A stretch of DNA of 64,000 nt from Pterobdella sp. o SKG-2022 (lineage: Eukaryota > Annelida > Clitellata > Hirudinida > Piscicolidae), in the NCBI GenBank assembly GCA_964035795.1, contig OZ038322.1:8693868-8757867 (forward strand). Direction: 5' to 3'. Within the stretch, counting starts at the first letter, position 1; every line of letters starts with the position of its first letter. This document shows positions 36,341-50,000 of this stretch, one piece after another. Under the pieces are notes generated by a model. It was not told where the DNA came from. It was given only the letters and a program-made list of their open reading frames with translations, and ran no database searches. The translations under genes and the position numbers were made by a program.

Positions 36341-39300
36341 TCACTCTTTTCCACCTATCTCTTCATTCAGTACAGTTTCATGCTCGTAATAATAGTAGTC
36401 ATGCTCACACGAGAGCAAAGGTGCATCCACTTGTTTCAGAGGCATCTGCTTCAATTGGTTGGGTCGATGACACAGTGGTGAATCTGCTATGACCGACTCA
36501 AATGTATAACCGTGATCGTTGTGATAAAACGTGTACTGGTTGCTTGTGATCCTTGAAAAAGTATTTTATTACCAAATAATTATGTGTTATTTACAACCTG
36601 ACGGTGAAATTATTGCTTAGTTTTGAACATAATATTTTGACTCAAAATATGTTTCTTCAATATATACATAATTTTAAGTGAAAAATACAAAAAATATTTA
36701 CAAAGAACTTTAAAAAAGTCCCAAAAACCAACCAATTAATCTGGGCTTGTCCAGTAAGCTTCCGTTTGGTATGATGTAGAAGACTTTTAAATCGACGACT
36801 ATGATGGCGTCTTCGATAATAATGATGCTGTCGTTGCAACTTATTGATGTATTTTCTTATTTTATCCCTGCCCACCATCTCTTTGCGCATCCATTCCAAT
36901 ATGCAGTTGCACAACCATGGATTGTTTTCCAGATATATCTGTTTAAATTTTTTTTATCACATCTGTATACATGACAGTTTCAAAGTTTAATTTGAGTTAT
37001 AAACACTTGTTTATAACTTTGTAACTTTTTTGATCAAATGGTTATGTTCATATACTTTTTACATGAAAGATGTTGTTTAGGAATAAACATGTGACCTATA
37101 ATATTTATGCATTATTATTAACGTCTGTTTTCCTATGGCAATCTGTATATGTCAAAAATGGAAATTTAAATACAATATTTTAAGATGAAAGGCTATAATT
37201 TACTTTTGCTATGTTTAGCCTTTATGAAAAAATTTTCCATACCTATGACTTCGTTTATATAATGAATTCTTATTTCAAATTAATATATCATTTTAAAATT
37301 TAAAAAAATCGATCAAAATTTAAAGACTAATATATAATGATTATTGTAAAGTTCAAGTTGATTCTATTATTCTTTTAATTAAGTTTACAAAATATATATA
37401 AATATATGGAAAATATACACAGTGTGAAAAAAATTTCAATAAAATAAATGTTAAGATTGTAAAGAAACGTTCCACTTAACCCTTCCTTTTGAAATAGTGA
37501 GATGATGAAATCCTACTAAATCTTTATTTATATCCGCTAAAATCATATCGTTGTTTTTTACATCTTCTGCACTTTTTTCTTCTATGTTATTTATTACATC
37601 TTTGTCCCTTATAACCTTCCAGCCGAACATCTTGAAATGAGAATTTTTTATTGATAATTATCTCGGAAGTTTTCAAGCTATTAACAATCAATGGGAATTA
37701 CTTTAGGCTCGAGAGAATACAGTTGATTGTTTCTGAGATCTAGAGTTTGGACGTTGTCCAAGCCATAAAACGCAAAATACTCGAGGCTTTTGTAAAGATT
37801 AAAGTTATAAAAAAATTTTTATCATAAATATTTTTATATTTCTAACGATTTGATGAAATTGTTGGAAAGGTCTAGAAAGGTGAGGTTTGAAAGGGAGGCG
37901 AAGGAACGGGTCGTTATGTTACTGATTGAATTGCCAGACAAGTCTAGACTTTGAAGTGCAACGAGAGGCTCAAATGATAAGCTAGGAACCTGGGGTTGTT
38001 GAGTTAGGAAAATACTCAAAAGTTTATTTTTTGTGGTTTTCAGGGTTTTATCGTCGTTTTAATGCTTTCATAACCTTTTTCAAAAGATTTTTTCTCAAAT
38101 CTAAATGAGTCAGCAATTTCAAGTCTGAAATAAAATAATTGAATTAATTTCAAATGCTTTAAATATTAATTGAACATGAAAGTTATCAAAACCATTCTTT
38201 TTTACGAATGAAATCCTTCGAGGCGATAAAATGTGTAATATATGCATGCACCTTTGAATGCATCATCTGGAATCTCTTCAAAGACATTGTCAGAGAGATG
38301 GAGGAGACGGAGGTTGGTGAAGTTGGTGGTCCAAGAAGAAGAAAGCTTTGACAGCTGGTTAGAGTTCAGTGACAGACCTGAATATATTGCGGTGACTTCA
38401 AATTTAACATACAGCATTCTTGGCTCTAAATGTATTCTGAAATGCTTAATAACAATACGATGAAGACGCACGGAAGAAATATCGCTTTAAAATATTCTTG
38501 TACACTACGCATAGCTGCGTTTAAAACGAAAAAACATCTGCTAGAAGCAATGATTAATATTACTCTGAATATTGTTCTGGCTGATAGATGCCACAACATC
38601 CATGCCTCCTTGCAACTCCAAGGCATCCAAGCCCAGCAGTTTAACCTGGGTTGAACCAGTGAGGAAGGATGGGTGGATCTTTAACAAGGGGTTATGCTCC
38701 AATGTTAAAACCTCCAGACACTTCATGAAACTGTATTTTATATGAATCACTTGAGAGTTTATTTCTAGTATTTAATAATGATGTTAAAATAAATATATCT
38801 AAAAATCTTTAAAATAAATGTAACTAAGAAAATCCTCATTTTGAAGATAATTAAAAAAATTATTGAACAAAAAGATACATTGATGTTTTTGACAGTTTAT
38901 AAGAATCTTAGTAAGAGTAGGCAAGATAAGTGAATTTAATGTAACGATTTTATCTGTGTCTCTCAAGCGCTTGCTACCAATCAAATTTATAGCGAACACG
39001 TTTTGAAAAGGTGCTAATTGTTGGATTGACACAGAATCAAATTCTGCTTCTTGAAATAATTTATTCAACTATCTCTTTACTGAACTACCCAACCCCCAAA
39101 TGTTGTAAAGTAATTGTTATCATAGGTTGCAGAATAAAAAAATCTATATATTAAACATTTAAAATATCTATATATTCAGATTTATTTCAAAAATCTCAAA
39201 AAAACCTACGGTTATTTAAAGGTAAAAAGACATTAAACTTTGCTCAAAACAAGTAAAACAACTAACTAAGACATATCTCCAACATTTAAATTTGTTGAAA

Positions 39301-41955
39301 GAACTTTTCGAAGCATGAGACAGTTTGATTCAACTAAATTGGCGTTGATCCTGTCCTTTACAACCTATTTCCTAACGAAATTTAACACTAACATTACTGT
39401 TTAAAAAACCCTGATATCGTTACTATTATAATGGTGAGGTTGCTCTTCAAAATAGTGAGAGCTTATTTAAAAGTTCTTGTTGATAGTATTTCCATATGCA
39501 TTTTTTAATTTGATCTGTTCAAATAATCATAATCACAGCTGTAGATTTTTTTCTTATTATCTTTTATGATATCGAGATCCTTTTGATATTTGAAAATCTC
39601 ATTTGAATTACTAATGCTTTTTACTTTTTTCAATTATTAATTACTGACAATAGATATTATTTTTCTCATTTAAAAAGTACTTGAAGATGTGACACTGTTA
39701 AAGGAAAGCTTTTAACTTTTTAAAATAAAACAATTATATATTCAGTGTTTAGTAATTGTTACTTGATAACAAATCACTGTTTTCCTGCTTCACATTTGAA
39801 AACATCAATTATAGTTTTGCATTCACCACAAGCAGAGGTCATGGAAATATTTCATTTTCAAACAATAAATGCATATATCTTGTGATTTTTGAACTCATTC
39901 AATTGTATTTTTTCTTTTGAATAACTATGATTTTTTGACGTCTCTCAAGTGATTCCTGTTTTGGAAAGCTTTTTTTGACGTAATTTCATAATTTTTTTGT
40001 ATGCATAATAAGTGTTGAAATTATATTCAATTTGAAAATTTTTCAGTGTTTCTTAAATTGAATTTTTTTGCATACAATTTTCCTCTTTACGTTGACAAAT
40101 TACTACCCATGAGGTTAGAAGCAATTTCATCGGAAAAAATTAAAGGTTTCACTTGCTTAATTATAAGTTCAAAAGTTAAAATAATTTAACTTATTTTTAC
40201 GCTTAAAACTACCTTTGTATTCGACAAAAAAAATTGAATTGAAATTCAAGACAAGATTGAGATCAGAATTCGATAACAACGTTTCGAATGGATAAAAAAT
40301 ATATTTTATTTTAACAATTTGTATCAACTCACCCTAAATCATGATAAGTGACATGGTGAATCAAGTTTCCAGCCAAAATTAAAGTCTTAAGCTTTATTAA
40401 GAGTTTTATAGCCTCGCTTGGGACCCGACTGTGAAATCAAGTAAGGATCAAATCTCCTAATAAAATGGAAGTTCCTATTCAAAACTTTATTACCTTCCAC
40501 CTTACATGAAAATATCGATTTCAAAAAGATTAGTGAAGGATAGTAAAGGCAATTTAATGTGCTTTTTATAATGCGCCAGTAATTTTAATAATTTTTTGAA
40601 TTCTTACGTTAACTTGTTAAAAGCAAGGTCGAGAATTTGCAATGAATTTTCCAGTCCCCAAAATGCCAATGGTTTGAGGTTGCTGATAGAATTATGAGAT
40701 AACAAAAGCCGGTGTATAGATATTCCGTAAAAATCAATGTCGGATATCTGGTTGTGAGAGAATATTGTAAATAATGAAAAAATGTTTTTCCCAAAGAAGC
40801 AAAATAAAAAGATTTTAAAGTATTTTTAAGCTAGAAAATTCTTCAAACTATAAACGTTTAAAATAAATATTTTCCAAATTATAAACTTTTATTGCACGTT
40901 AAAATGATTCGAGAAATATAAAAACTTTATATGCATTTTAATCGCGTTTAAAGGCATAAACACACCCCGCGCAGATTATTGTTTTCGAGGTTAAGAGTGG
41001 CAATTGGCAGGTCTGTAACATCGTTCCACCTCTTTGGCACCTCTCCCGCCCCTGAACACCGAACCGAAATTAATCCTTTGTGAAGAACGCATGAACAAGC
41101 TGTGTGGGTACGTTAGGAGATTGTTTTTGGATTAAAAAGGTGTGTAGATTGAAAAGGGTTTTTTGGTTTAAAAAGATTTTTGTGGATATTTGTGAGTATG
41201 TTTGTTCGAATGCGTGGAAAACGTAAAAAGAAAGGTTTTAACTTCATTAATCCTCACATCTATCACGTATATGGCTAATAACTCCCTAACCTTTCCTTCC
41301 GTTAATAAAAAACTTTGATAACAAATATTTTTTATTTAGAATTTTTTATAAATTCTAATTTGTTACTTTTGTGGGTTCTTTGAAGAGAGCAAAAATCCTT
41401 GGTCCTTGAAGCGTTCTGTGAGTGTAGTTTTGTCAAAACTTTCTCTTCCACTATATTTTCACGAGGCTCATAGATATTTTTTTGTTTATCGCTTTGTTGA
41501 AGCATAAAATTTTCTTGGAGTATTGGTTGTTCCTTCGATTGTATAATGAGAGGAATGCGTTGTTGTGGCATATCCTGGTCTTGCTGGTAATTATTAAGAT
41601 TAACTGTTCGTCCACGCAATTTTTTTCTCCTATTTTTTCGGAGTTTTCTGTTTTTTTTCTTTGATGGCAAATCTTTTTTGTGTTTCCTTCTATTGTGCAT
41701 GCCAATATCAAAATGCCTCCGAGACCCCTCTAGACCATTCTTCACTACAGACCATTCCAAATGTTGTCGGTTTTGTTCTTGCAATGAATTATAATCATTC
41801 TTATTCTTTTTATGTTGGGACTGACTATTTTCTTCTAGTTTCTCATGCTCCCTTGAGAAGTTATAATGATGGGTTGTGACGACAGTGTAACTTTCCAGCT
41901 CTATCAAGTTAACCACAACAAACAACATCACAAATATTGTGTATAATCTAGCCAT
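36341..41955 (-). CDS. Secreted leucine-rich-repeat protein with basic N-terminal segment, about 12 or more exons
   Basis: Exon 1 starts at ATG 41955 (MARLYTIFVMLFVVVNLIELE, signal peptide). It then encodes about 175 hydrophilic residues rich in Lys, Arg and Gln (RRKHKKDLPSKKKNRKLRK). A donor (A|GTAACA near 41367) fits in phase with an LRR N-cap exon (41099-40966: CSCVLHKGLISVRCSGAGEVP, ATLNLENNNLRG). Further LRRs are at 40747-40608 (LLLSHNSISNL, LDLAFNKLT), 40428-40333 (LILAGNLIHHV), about 39050-38930, 38740-38575 (LEVLTLEHNPLLKI), 38390-38255 (LLHLSDNVFEEIPDDAF), 38120-38060, 38000-37835 (LQSLDLSGNSISNI, TFLDLSNNFIKSL) and 37790-37690 (TLDLRNNQLYSLEP). An LRR C-cap is at 36938-36733 (NNPWLCNCILEWM) and 36551-36341 (SPLCHRPNQLK). 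No membrane segment follows, so it is probably extracellular. Some junctions between 40333 and 38500 are unresolved, and exons may be missing. Confidence 0.78.
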
Positions 41956-43183
41956 GCTTGAGGAATCCGATAAGAACCTGCAGATGGAAGATTTTAGGTC
42001 TAGATTAAGTAGACGGTAATTCGATTGAAACATTACGCCGCGACTTTTATGAGCAAAATCCCATATGCTTTATTCATGAGTACCCGGAGCACAATAATCA
42101 TTAATACTCTTTTGAAACTACTCGCTTCTCAGTGATCGTTAAAACTTTGAGAAATTTAGAGGTGTTGAAGGTTATGAATAGTAAAGATATTAGCTTTATT
42201 GAAGAAACTTTCCGAGAACAAAAAAATAAATTAAAATATCCAATTCCAAATTAAACTAATCTTTTTCAGTAATGATAATATTTTCAAAAAAATTTTTCAA
42301 AAAATTATTTTTAAAAACCAACTAAGGTCATTTTAAGCCTAGGTAGCTACAATTTTCTAACTCTACATAGTCTCTAACAATATCTATCAATTTCATTTAG
42401 AAGTATATAATATCAAAATGGGGATTAAAAACTAGTTATCATAAATCCTTACCAGTTTTGAGTTCAAAATGTCACATATACCCCAAATGACCATAACAAC
42501 ACATTCAACATCATGGTTTCTGGAAGGAGAATAACCTTTTAAGCCTCTCACTCTCTCTTCCTCTTTCCTCTTTGCATGTGTTTTACATTTATTTCCAGGC
42601 ATTTTTTCCACATTGTTTTTGAAAAACTCTTTTATTAAAAAAAATTTTGCGTTTTAAATCAGAAACTTTTTTTCAAATAAATTTAAATTTCAGACTTTTT
42701 TTGATTAAAATTTTCGCCGTTGATAAAATTTACATTGAACGCAACGAATAGCAATGAATGAATTACAAGGAGATGTTTATTAGTGACGGGAACGATGATT
42801 TTATGATTTTCTATTGCAGTTATTTCTTACTGGAAGACTTCAAGGCATAAAATAAGTGCCAATCACACTCAACCCTCACTTGTTCTAATTGTTTTTCCTT
42901 TAATACGTTTTCATTTATTTGTGTTAAGTTAACGAAAGCAAATTTTTAAATTTTGAGTTCATTTTCAAAAGGTGTTTTATTTAAAAAAAGCAAAGTAAAC
43001 TTTCTTTGCAATCGTCACTGAGAACAAAATATGTTCTGTTTATAAATGATTTATAAGTTGTGTCAACAAGAGCCAACAAAAGACCAATTTACGTTGAATA
43101 TACTTTAGCATTCTCCTACACCTTAACCCCATAAAAACATACTTATACCTTAGAAGCTTGACACATTTGACATCATATGCATA
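41956..43183. other. Divergent intergenic region
   Basis: Promoter side of both the LRR gene and the ODF3-like gene. An acceptor-like CATCTGCAG about 25 nt upstream of the LRR start suggests a 5' UTR intron there. No gene recognised. Confidence 0.4.
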
Positions 43184-46100
43184 ATGACTAAGTGAGTTTG
43201 CTGTATTTATCATTTATATATGATTAATAAAATGTAACTTGAATTTTCCAGAACCAAACCTAACCTCGATCCTTGCGGAGATTATTCGGTATGAATATTT
43301 TATATAACAGTACTATAAGCAACGTTGTGTCTAAAAGTTTAAATTCAATTGAAAAGCTTTTTTTTCAGTTTGTTTGATGTTAATTTATATTTTTTGCTTG
43401 TCTTTATGTTGCCTTGATATCAATTTAAAGTTTAAAAGACGTAAAATTTATGGCGGACTTTGTAATTGAGTGATAAAAAAGCTTTCCCAATAAAAACCTA
43501 AAAAGCAAACTAAGTCTCCAATAAAGTTAAATTTCTTTCATTCAATATATAAAATAAATTTATTAGAGGGTTTGATCTGAGTAAAACTAAGGATTTAGGA
43601 ATGCTTATATATTTATATATCACATTAAAACTGAATAAAAAAATGAAATTGCAAGACAAAAATGATTATAAACGTCATGTTTGAAGCCTCCTATATAAGT
43701 TTCCACCCAGGTATATTTATAATGCCATATAAAGAGCGGTGAATTTTAGCGAACTCAAATGAATTTTTTTGACGGGTTGAATTGATAGATGAGAATCACA
43801 AAGATCAAAATGTTACTAATTTCAAAATATTTTACCAACAAAATTTTGAAAAAATCTCAAAAAAATTTCAGTCTAATTTAATCTCAAGTTTAAAAAAGAT
43901 TCTAACACTAATCTAAAATTAAACTAAGACCCTAAACTCTAAGCTACCATATATAGCAGATTTTTAATCCTCTATAATTGCATCACACCCAGTGGCCCCC
44001 AAAGGTGTCAGGCATTTTAAACTTGACGGGAGCCAAATGCACCCCAGACGACAATTCTCCAGGCCCTAAATACAAGCTGCCTTCACTGCTAGGATGTGAA
44101 AACCACGATCCTAGAAGTCCCTTTATCAAAGCTCCCTGCATCACTATAAAGGTTGTGTGTTGTTTTGTGTTAATGCAATCAATAATATGAGTTGATCTTA
44201 CATGAAGTCTTTTTGCTTTGAAAAGAATTTTTTAACTGTTTTTTATACTTTTAATTCTGATTGTAGAAATCAGTGTAGTTTCTAGCTGTTATCTGAGCAT
44301 TACTCACCCGCGAGCATATCGAATTTTTTAACGTGTATGCATGGAGTTTTTGTTTTTATAAATGATTGATGTTTGTAAATAATTTTTTACGAGTTTTTAA
44401 CCTTTTATTAATTTTCTCTTCACGAACTGGGCATTCAATCTTCATTAATTTCAACTCGGGTGGTTTATTGACTTATCATTTAAATATATCTACAAAGTTC
44501 AATCTTATTATATAGCTTCTTGAGATTTTTGAAAATAAGTAATAATCATGAAACTCTTTATTATTATCACTACTGAATACCTATTTTTAATTTATAGGTA
44601 ATTGCTCAATACATGGTTCAATTGTCATATAGGATTGCATGTAATTATTTCTTTTGCATATAACAATGTATTAGCGTTTTATTCGTTAAAATATTTAGGG
44701 TAGGGGTGGTTTTTGCGTTTTGAAGATTTATTTGTTGTTGATAATGAAATTTTTCTTTGAATCCTACACTATTTTACCAATAAAATTAATTCTTACACTC
44801 CTTTCCTTTTTTTTTGCACTTCATACTAATTTAGTGGTTTTTTTATTCATTTCTATTTTATCCTTTAGCTGTAATTATGGTTCACATGCAGTTATGCCCT
44901 GTAAAACCTATCAATTGCGCAACCAAAGCCCCAATTAGGGGCGACCAAATGGTCAACTTATTGAAAATTCACGTAGAAAAACGTGAAATAAATTTAGCAA
45001 ATACCCAATTTATCAATAAACCAATAAAATTAATTAAGCAATTAAAAAAATACATAGATCAAATAGAGAAATTGATCGATTAAAAAATTAATTGTTCAAT
45101 AAAATAAAATATTCAATAAACTTTATCAATAAATCAACTAATAAACCAAATAAATTAATTAATCAAAAATTTCTGCAAATCAATAATTTATTGGTTTAAA
45201 CAGCAACCAGTCAATACATGCCAACACAACAGGGACGCAACAACAAAACCACCATAGGGATGAGTCCAGGACCCATCTACCGCCCCAAATCGCCTGATCG
45301 AGGTCCTGCTTACAGTATTAAGGTTACTCATGAACAGGGTATTCAAGGCAGTATTATAAATGGTGAAGAGGTATGATACGTGAGTAAATATGATATTAAA
45401 CGAGGGAATTGATGAAATAAAGGCAAGGTTGAGTGGGATTCTATTTTATGTGATATATTGCGTGTAGGTGTTTTTTAAATTAAACAGATTGAAACTTAAT
45501 TTTTGATACGTATGTACATAGCTTTGCACGAGAAAAAGTTTTTATTTGAACAAATAATCTAAAAAAAAATAATCAAATAAAAGTATATCAAACACAAAAT
45601 AGAAAAATTTTAATTATTTCTAGAAAAATCTATTTTTTTCAAAAACTTAACGTTATTTGCTTTTACAAAATAACTGTTTGAACCACTCAACCATCAAAAT
45701 TCTAAACTCCATTTTAACCATCAACACTCACAACACTACCCAACCAACATTTAAAACCCTTTTACTTAACCCACAAAGCTTAAAACCACGCAAAAACATT
45801 AGGGCCGCTACAACTACCGACTGACCCACGAAGGCCCAGGTCCATACAAGGTCAAACCCATTGGGCCCTGCAATCCTGGCAAGACTATGGGCGTAAGGTT
45901 CAAAGAATACACCAGTAACCATGGGCCTGGTAAAGATTTTTTTTTCTATTTCAAGGTTTTTTTGAATTTTGTTCAATATTAATTATATTCGTAATACATT
46001 GAGAATTGCATTAGTAAATATATTATAGTTAATATATGTTTTATTAATTATATTTCATTTTCATGTTAGATTTTAAATATGAAATGGACTCGTGATAATA

Positions 46101-46804
46101 TATGAAGTTTTCTTTTATTTTTAGTATTGCTTTTTTTGAAACTAATTGAATTTGCCATTAAGATAAAAATACCCGAAAGTAGAAGTTGGATTATTCTATA
46201 ATTTAGGAATAAGTTAAACTAGAATAAACAATATTTATTGTGAACTGTTCCATGTTTTCCGCAGGACCAGCGGCTTACAAACTCCCTTCTACTTTGGGTT
46301 GTGACAAAATTCCAGACAAAACCAATGCACCTTGCTATTCTATAAGGAGCAAGAACAAATACCAAGACCGCTGTAGTGTTGGTGATTTTTTATTCCTGAA
46401 CAATTAAACGGCATTTTAAATTTCTGCACTTGGTCTCATCTAGGGTCCTGGTCCAGGAACATACACAATCCGCAGTGATTGCACATACAAACTTTGCCCT
46501 CCAAAGTACACCATTGCTCCTCGAGTTTACCCTCCTACCATGGGCTGTCCCACTCCTGGCCCTGGCGCCTACTGTATCGAGAGGGTTTGTAGTGAAATTT
46601 TTCAAGTTTCCATAAGTTTTAAAAATTATTTTTAAAATACATCATTGTTTAATCTGAATAAAAATATTCCACAAACAGGTCAGAAACTTCAACGAACCCC
46701 CTCATTATTCGTTTGGTATAAAATGGTGCGAGAAAGTCAACTCGGGGCTTAAAAGTAAGAAAGACGAAGATGACATAGATACCAGATGCCCCATAAATTG
46801 CTGA
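43184..46804 (+). CDS. ODF3/CIMAP-like SHIPPO-repeat protein (sperm flagellar / microtubule-associated)
   Basis: Exons: 43184-43191 (MTK start), 43252-43288, 43993-44151, [missing exon], 45204-45370, 45803-45929, 46265-46377, 46444-46584 and 46679-46804. SHIPPO motifs (PGP-x-Y and relatives) recur in order: SPGPKYKLPSLLGCENHDP, MSPGPIYRPKSPDRGPAYSI, EGPGPYKVKPIGP, HGPGPAAYKLPSTLGC, PGPGTYTI and TPGPGAYCIE, with the expected Y-S-I/F segments between them, ending HYSFGIKW and a charged tail. Human ODF3 (CIMAP1A) has the same arrangement; these proteins sit on or in axonemal microtubules. A phase gap between 44151 and 45204 shows that one exon is not identified; a patch at about 44870-44940 is a candidate. 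The two tiny 5' exons are phase-consistent but individually weak. An AATAAA near 46881 follows the stop. Confidence 0.82.
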
Positions 46805-47017
46805 TGCTAAAATTATTTTAAAATTTATTCTGATTTACTGTTGTTTACTCAAAATACACATTTGTAAATATATCGTCTGAAATAAAAATTTTCAAACCAA
46901 AAAAAAATTTTTTAAATGAATTTTTAAAAATATTTGTAAAAACTTCCATACTTTTAAACATTTCTAACCAATACACGTTTATTTATAAATGAATTTCTAA
47001 TACACCTTAAGTACAAA

Positions 47018-50000
47018 ATGAAATTTCCTTTTGAGAAGTTTCGAAAAAAAAATATTTTGTTAATATTTACAATATTTTTATTGTTTGTAACACCAGTTAA
47101 GCTCTCAGTTTCTCAATCTTTAAATCATATTTCTCATTCATTCAACTACATTGCTGATACTTTTGAAAATGAAATATCTAAATCGTCTCATTTTGTTATG
47201 TTTTTCACTTCATGGTAAATAAATTTTAAATAAATTTATTTTATCCACTTTATTTCATTTTATAATGTGTATTTTTAAAGGTGTGGGCATTGTCAAAAAT
47301 TACGTGGAGCTTTCGAAATGATAGCTCAAAGATACAACAACGTGAATTTTGATAGAAATGAGGTTACTATTAAAGTAGCAAAAGTGGATTGTGATCAGGA
47401 CATAGAACTTTGCAATTCTCACAACATCACTAGATACCCAACGTAAAAGCTTTTCCATTTTCAGTCACTTTAATAAAATCAGCCCAAATAAAAAATTTTT
47501 TTTCAGACTCAAGTTTTATTGGTCAGATGTGGCAAAGTCGTATAAGTACAAAGGCAAGAAATCATATGCAGGCATGATATTGTTTGTTGAAGACATGCGT
47601 GTCTTAGATGCACCTCTTCCGCAAGAAATTTCTGATCCAAAACTTACTAAAAAAAATCAAGTTTGTTAATAATAATTTTTATAAACATTTAATTTTCTTT
47701 TTTCAAGAGGTTTTCATAAAAATTTCAACATTTCCATGTTAATGATTTTTTTGTTCATAATAAAATTTATTTAATCATATTCTTATTACCTTCAATTATT
47801 AGCTGCAACTGTAATAAAGACAGGATTTTCAAATTATTATTATTTGGTAATTTAAAATTTTCTCACAATATATATATATATATATATCAATCAATCAATC
47901 AAATCCTTTTTATAGCCCGTTTTCCTTTACCAAGGGTTGGGCTTTCGAAAATTCTATCTCGAAGTTGGCTTTTCCATTTAGAGCGATCGAGTGGATTCAC
48001 ACAAACCATGTCTAGCTTTCTTTTATCATTCAATATGAGCTCATTCCAAGGCTTTTTGGGCCTACCAGGCACCTGAGAAATCCAACCCACGCTACACTCT
48101 ACATGTCCAAACCACCTCATCCTGCTTGTATGAAGAACTATCTCAACATCCTCAATGCCAAGTTTTGAAAGGAGTGAGTGAGAGCAAACGTTATTTGTTT
48201 CGATGTTGCACATCCAGTGAATCATGGCAAGCTCATTTCGTCTAAGGCGGTTCAATGTGGAAACTGTTATGGGCCATGTTTCAGGAGCATGTAACATAGC
48301 TCTTCTAACGCAGGTTGAATAGACACAGCCTCTGGTCAATAATGATAAATGACGATTAACAAGGAGTGGAAGAAGTTGGCGAAATTTAGCCAAGGTACAC
48401 TTACAACGTATCATTGAAGCAAGCTCACATCCACCACCTGCAAATAACATATCCCCAAGATAGCAAAACTCTGGAACAACTTCTAGTTTTTCATAACCAA
48501 TCATCATTTCCTTTACTAATCTCCCATCAAAAGGTCGTGCTGTACCAAGGCAACGAGCGCTTCGGAAGTTAAGATCCGAAGTTAGAGGGCCTTTTATGCC
48601 GCTGCATTTCTTGTGTACTCATTGCCTGCAGCCTCCACACTGAATAGCATTTCTACCCACACCTGCTTGGCATACACCACAAGGATACTTCCCAGATTTT
48701 CTCAACACATCAAGGTTCGAACCAGAAACCATTAGCTTTGTCTTACCCATATTCACCCTCAACCCCTTTTTCTCCATCTCCGAGCTCCATGTTTCTCAAC
48801 TTCACTAATAGTTCATCCATGGACTGAGCACTTACCATTAAGTCGTCAGCATACAAGATCTCCCAAGGGCAACCTGTACGAAACTCCATAGATAAAGCTT
48901 CCAGCACAATAACAAAAAGTAATGGATTAAGAACAGAACCTTGATGGACACCTACCCGAACATCAAACGAGTTGCTATATTCATCACCAACTCTCACCCT
49001 ACTTCTCACTTCTTTGTACATTGATTGTACAATTCTCACAAGCCATTCATCAATTTTAAATTTTTGCATACTCGACCAAATCACTTCTCGTGGCACTCTG
49101 TCAAAGGCTTTCTCCAAATCAATGAATGCTAAGTAGATGGGCTTACCAGCAAGCAGATTCTTTTCCTGTAACTGACAGAGGATAAATATGGCATCAGTTG
49201 TACAACGACCTTGCATGTCATTAGTCACCACCCTCTGTCTGATAAAAACTTCCACTACGCGCTCCAAAACCTTTATAACCTGATCAATTAACTTCAAACC
49301 CCTATAATTAGACCTGTTTAAAGCATCACCTATACCCTTATATACACTATATGACTGCCACTGAGATGGTATACGGTTCTCAAAGATGATATCTTTAATG
49401 AGATCTCGAATCATACTAGCACCACTTGAACCTGCGGCCTTGAGCATCTCAGCAACAATGCCTGAAGGACCCGCTGCTTTCCCAAGGCTCATTTTATTAA
49501 TGGCCTTTCCAACCATTGCTGTAGTGGTAGGTTCGCTGGGACTTTCCACGGGATAGACTTCGGACAAACCACCTGGGTTCCATGAAAACTCCACATTGAG
49601 ATCCTCTCTCCATGCTTCTTTTTTGGAATCAACATCCAGGGACATTTGGCCATTATTATTTCTCACCGGTTTATCCCCAATGACATCCTGGTTGTCTCGT
49701 CGCATTTGCTTAGCCAGTTGGTATATCTCAACAGAGCTGGGATTGATTTGTTTGAACGCAATCTTCTCAGCATCAGTTTTGGCTATGTGCACAGCAAGGT
49801 TGGATGCACGTTTAGCAGCCTGATAAGCATCTCTGTCTCCTCCTGCTTTCCATACTTTGAAACATTTGCGTTTGTGGGAAACAGCTTGCTGCACCTTGTC
49901 ATTCCACCACCAAGTCTGCCTTTTCCAGGTATGTTTTGCAGAGACTCCACAAACCTGTTTTGTAGCATTAATCAAATTGTTTTTCAGGTACTTCTAACGC

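Noticed and set aside
37469..37640. Long open frame after the last LRR exon (MFGWK onward to a stop)
   Set aside because: A donor directly after MFGWK leads to the LRR C-cap exon at 36938, which completes the domain. The rest of the frame is best read as intron.
41956..42033. Upstream Met start of the LRR exon-1 frame
   Set aside because: The added residues precede the signal peptide and cross an acceptor-like CTGCAG, so they are probably a 5' UTR intron. ATG 41955 gives a proper signal peptide.
44877..45083. Plus-strand ORF within the ODF3-like gene
   Set aside because: It becomes Lys/Ile/Asn-rich AT sequence after about 20 codons. Only its first part might be the missing exon, and no donor fits clearly.
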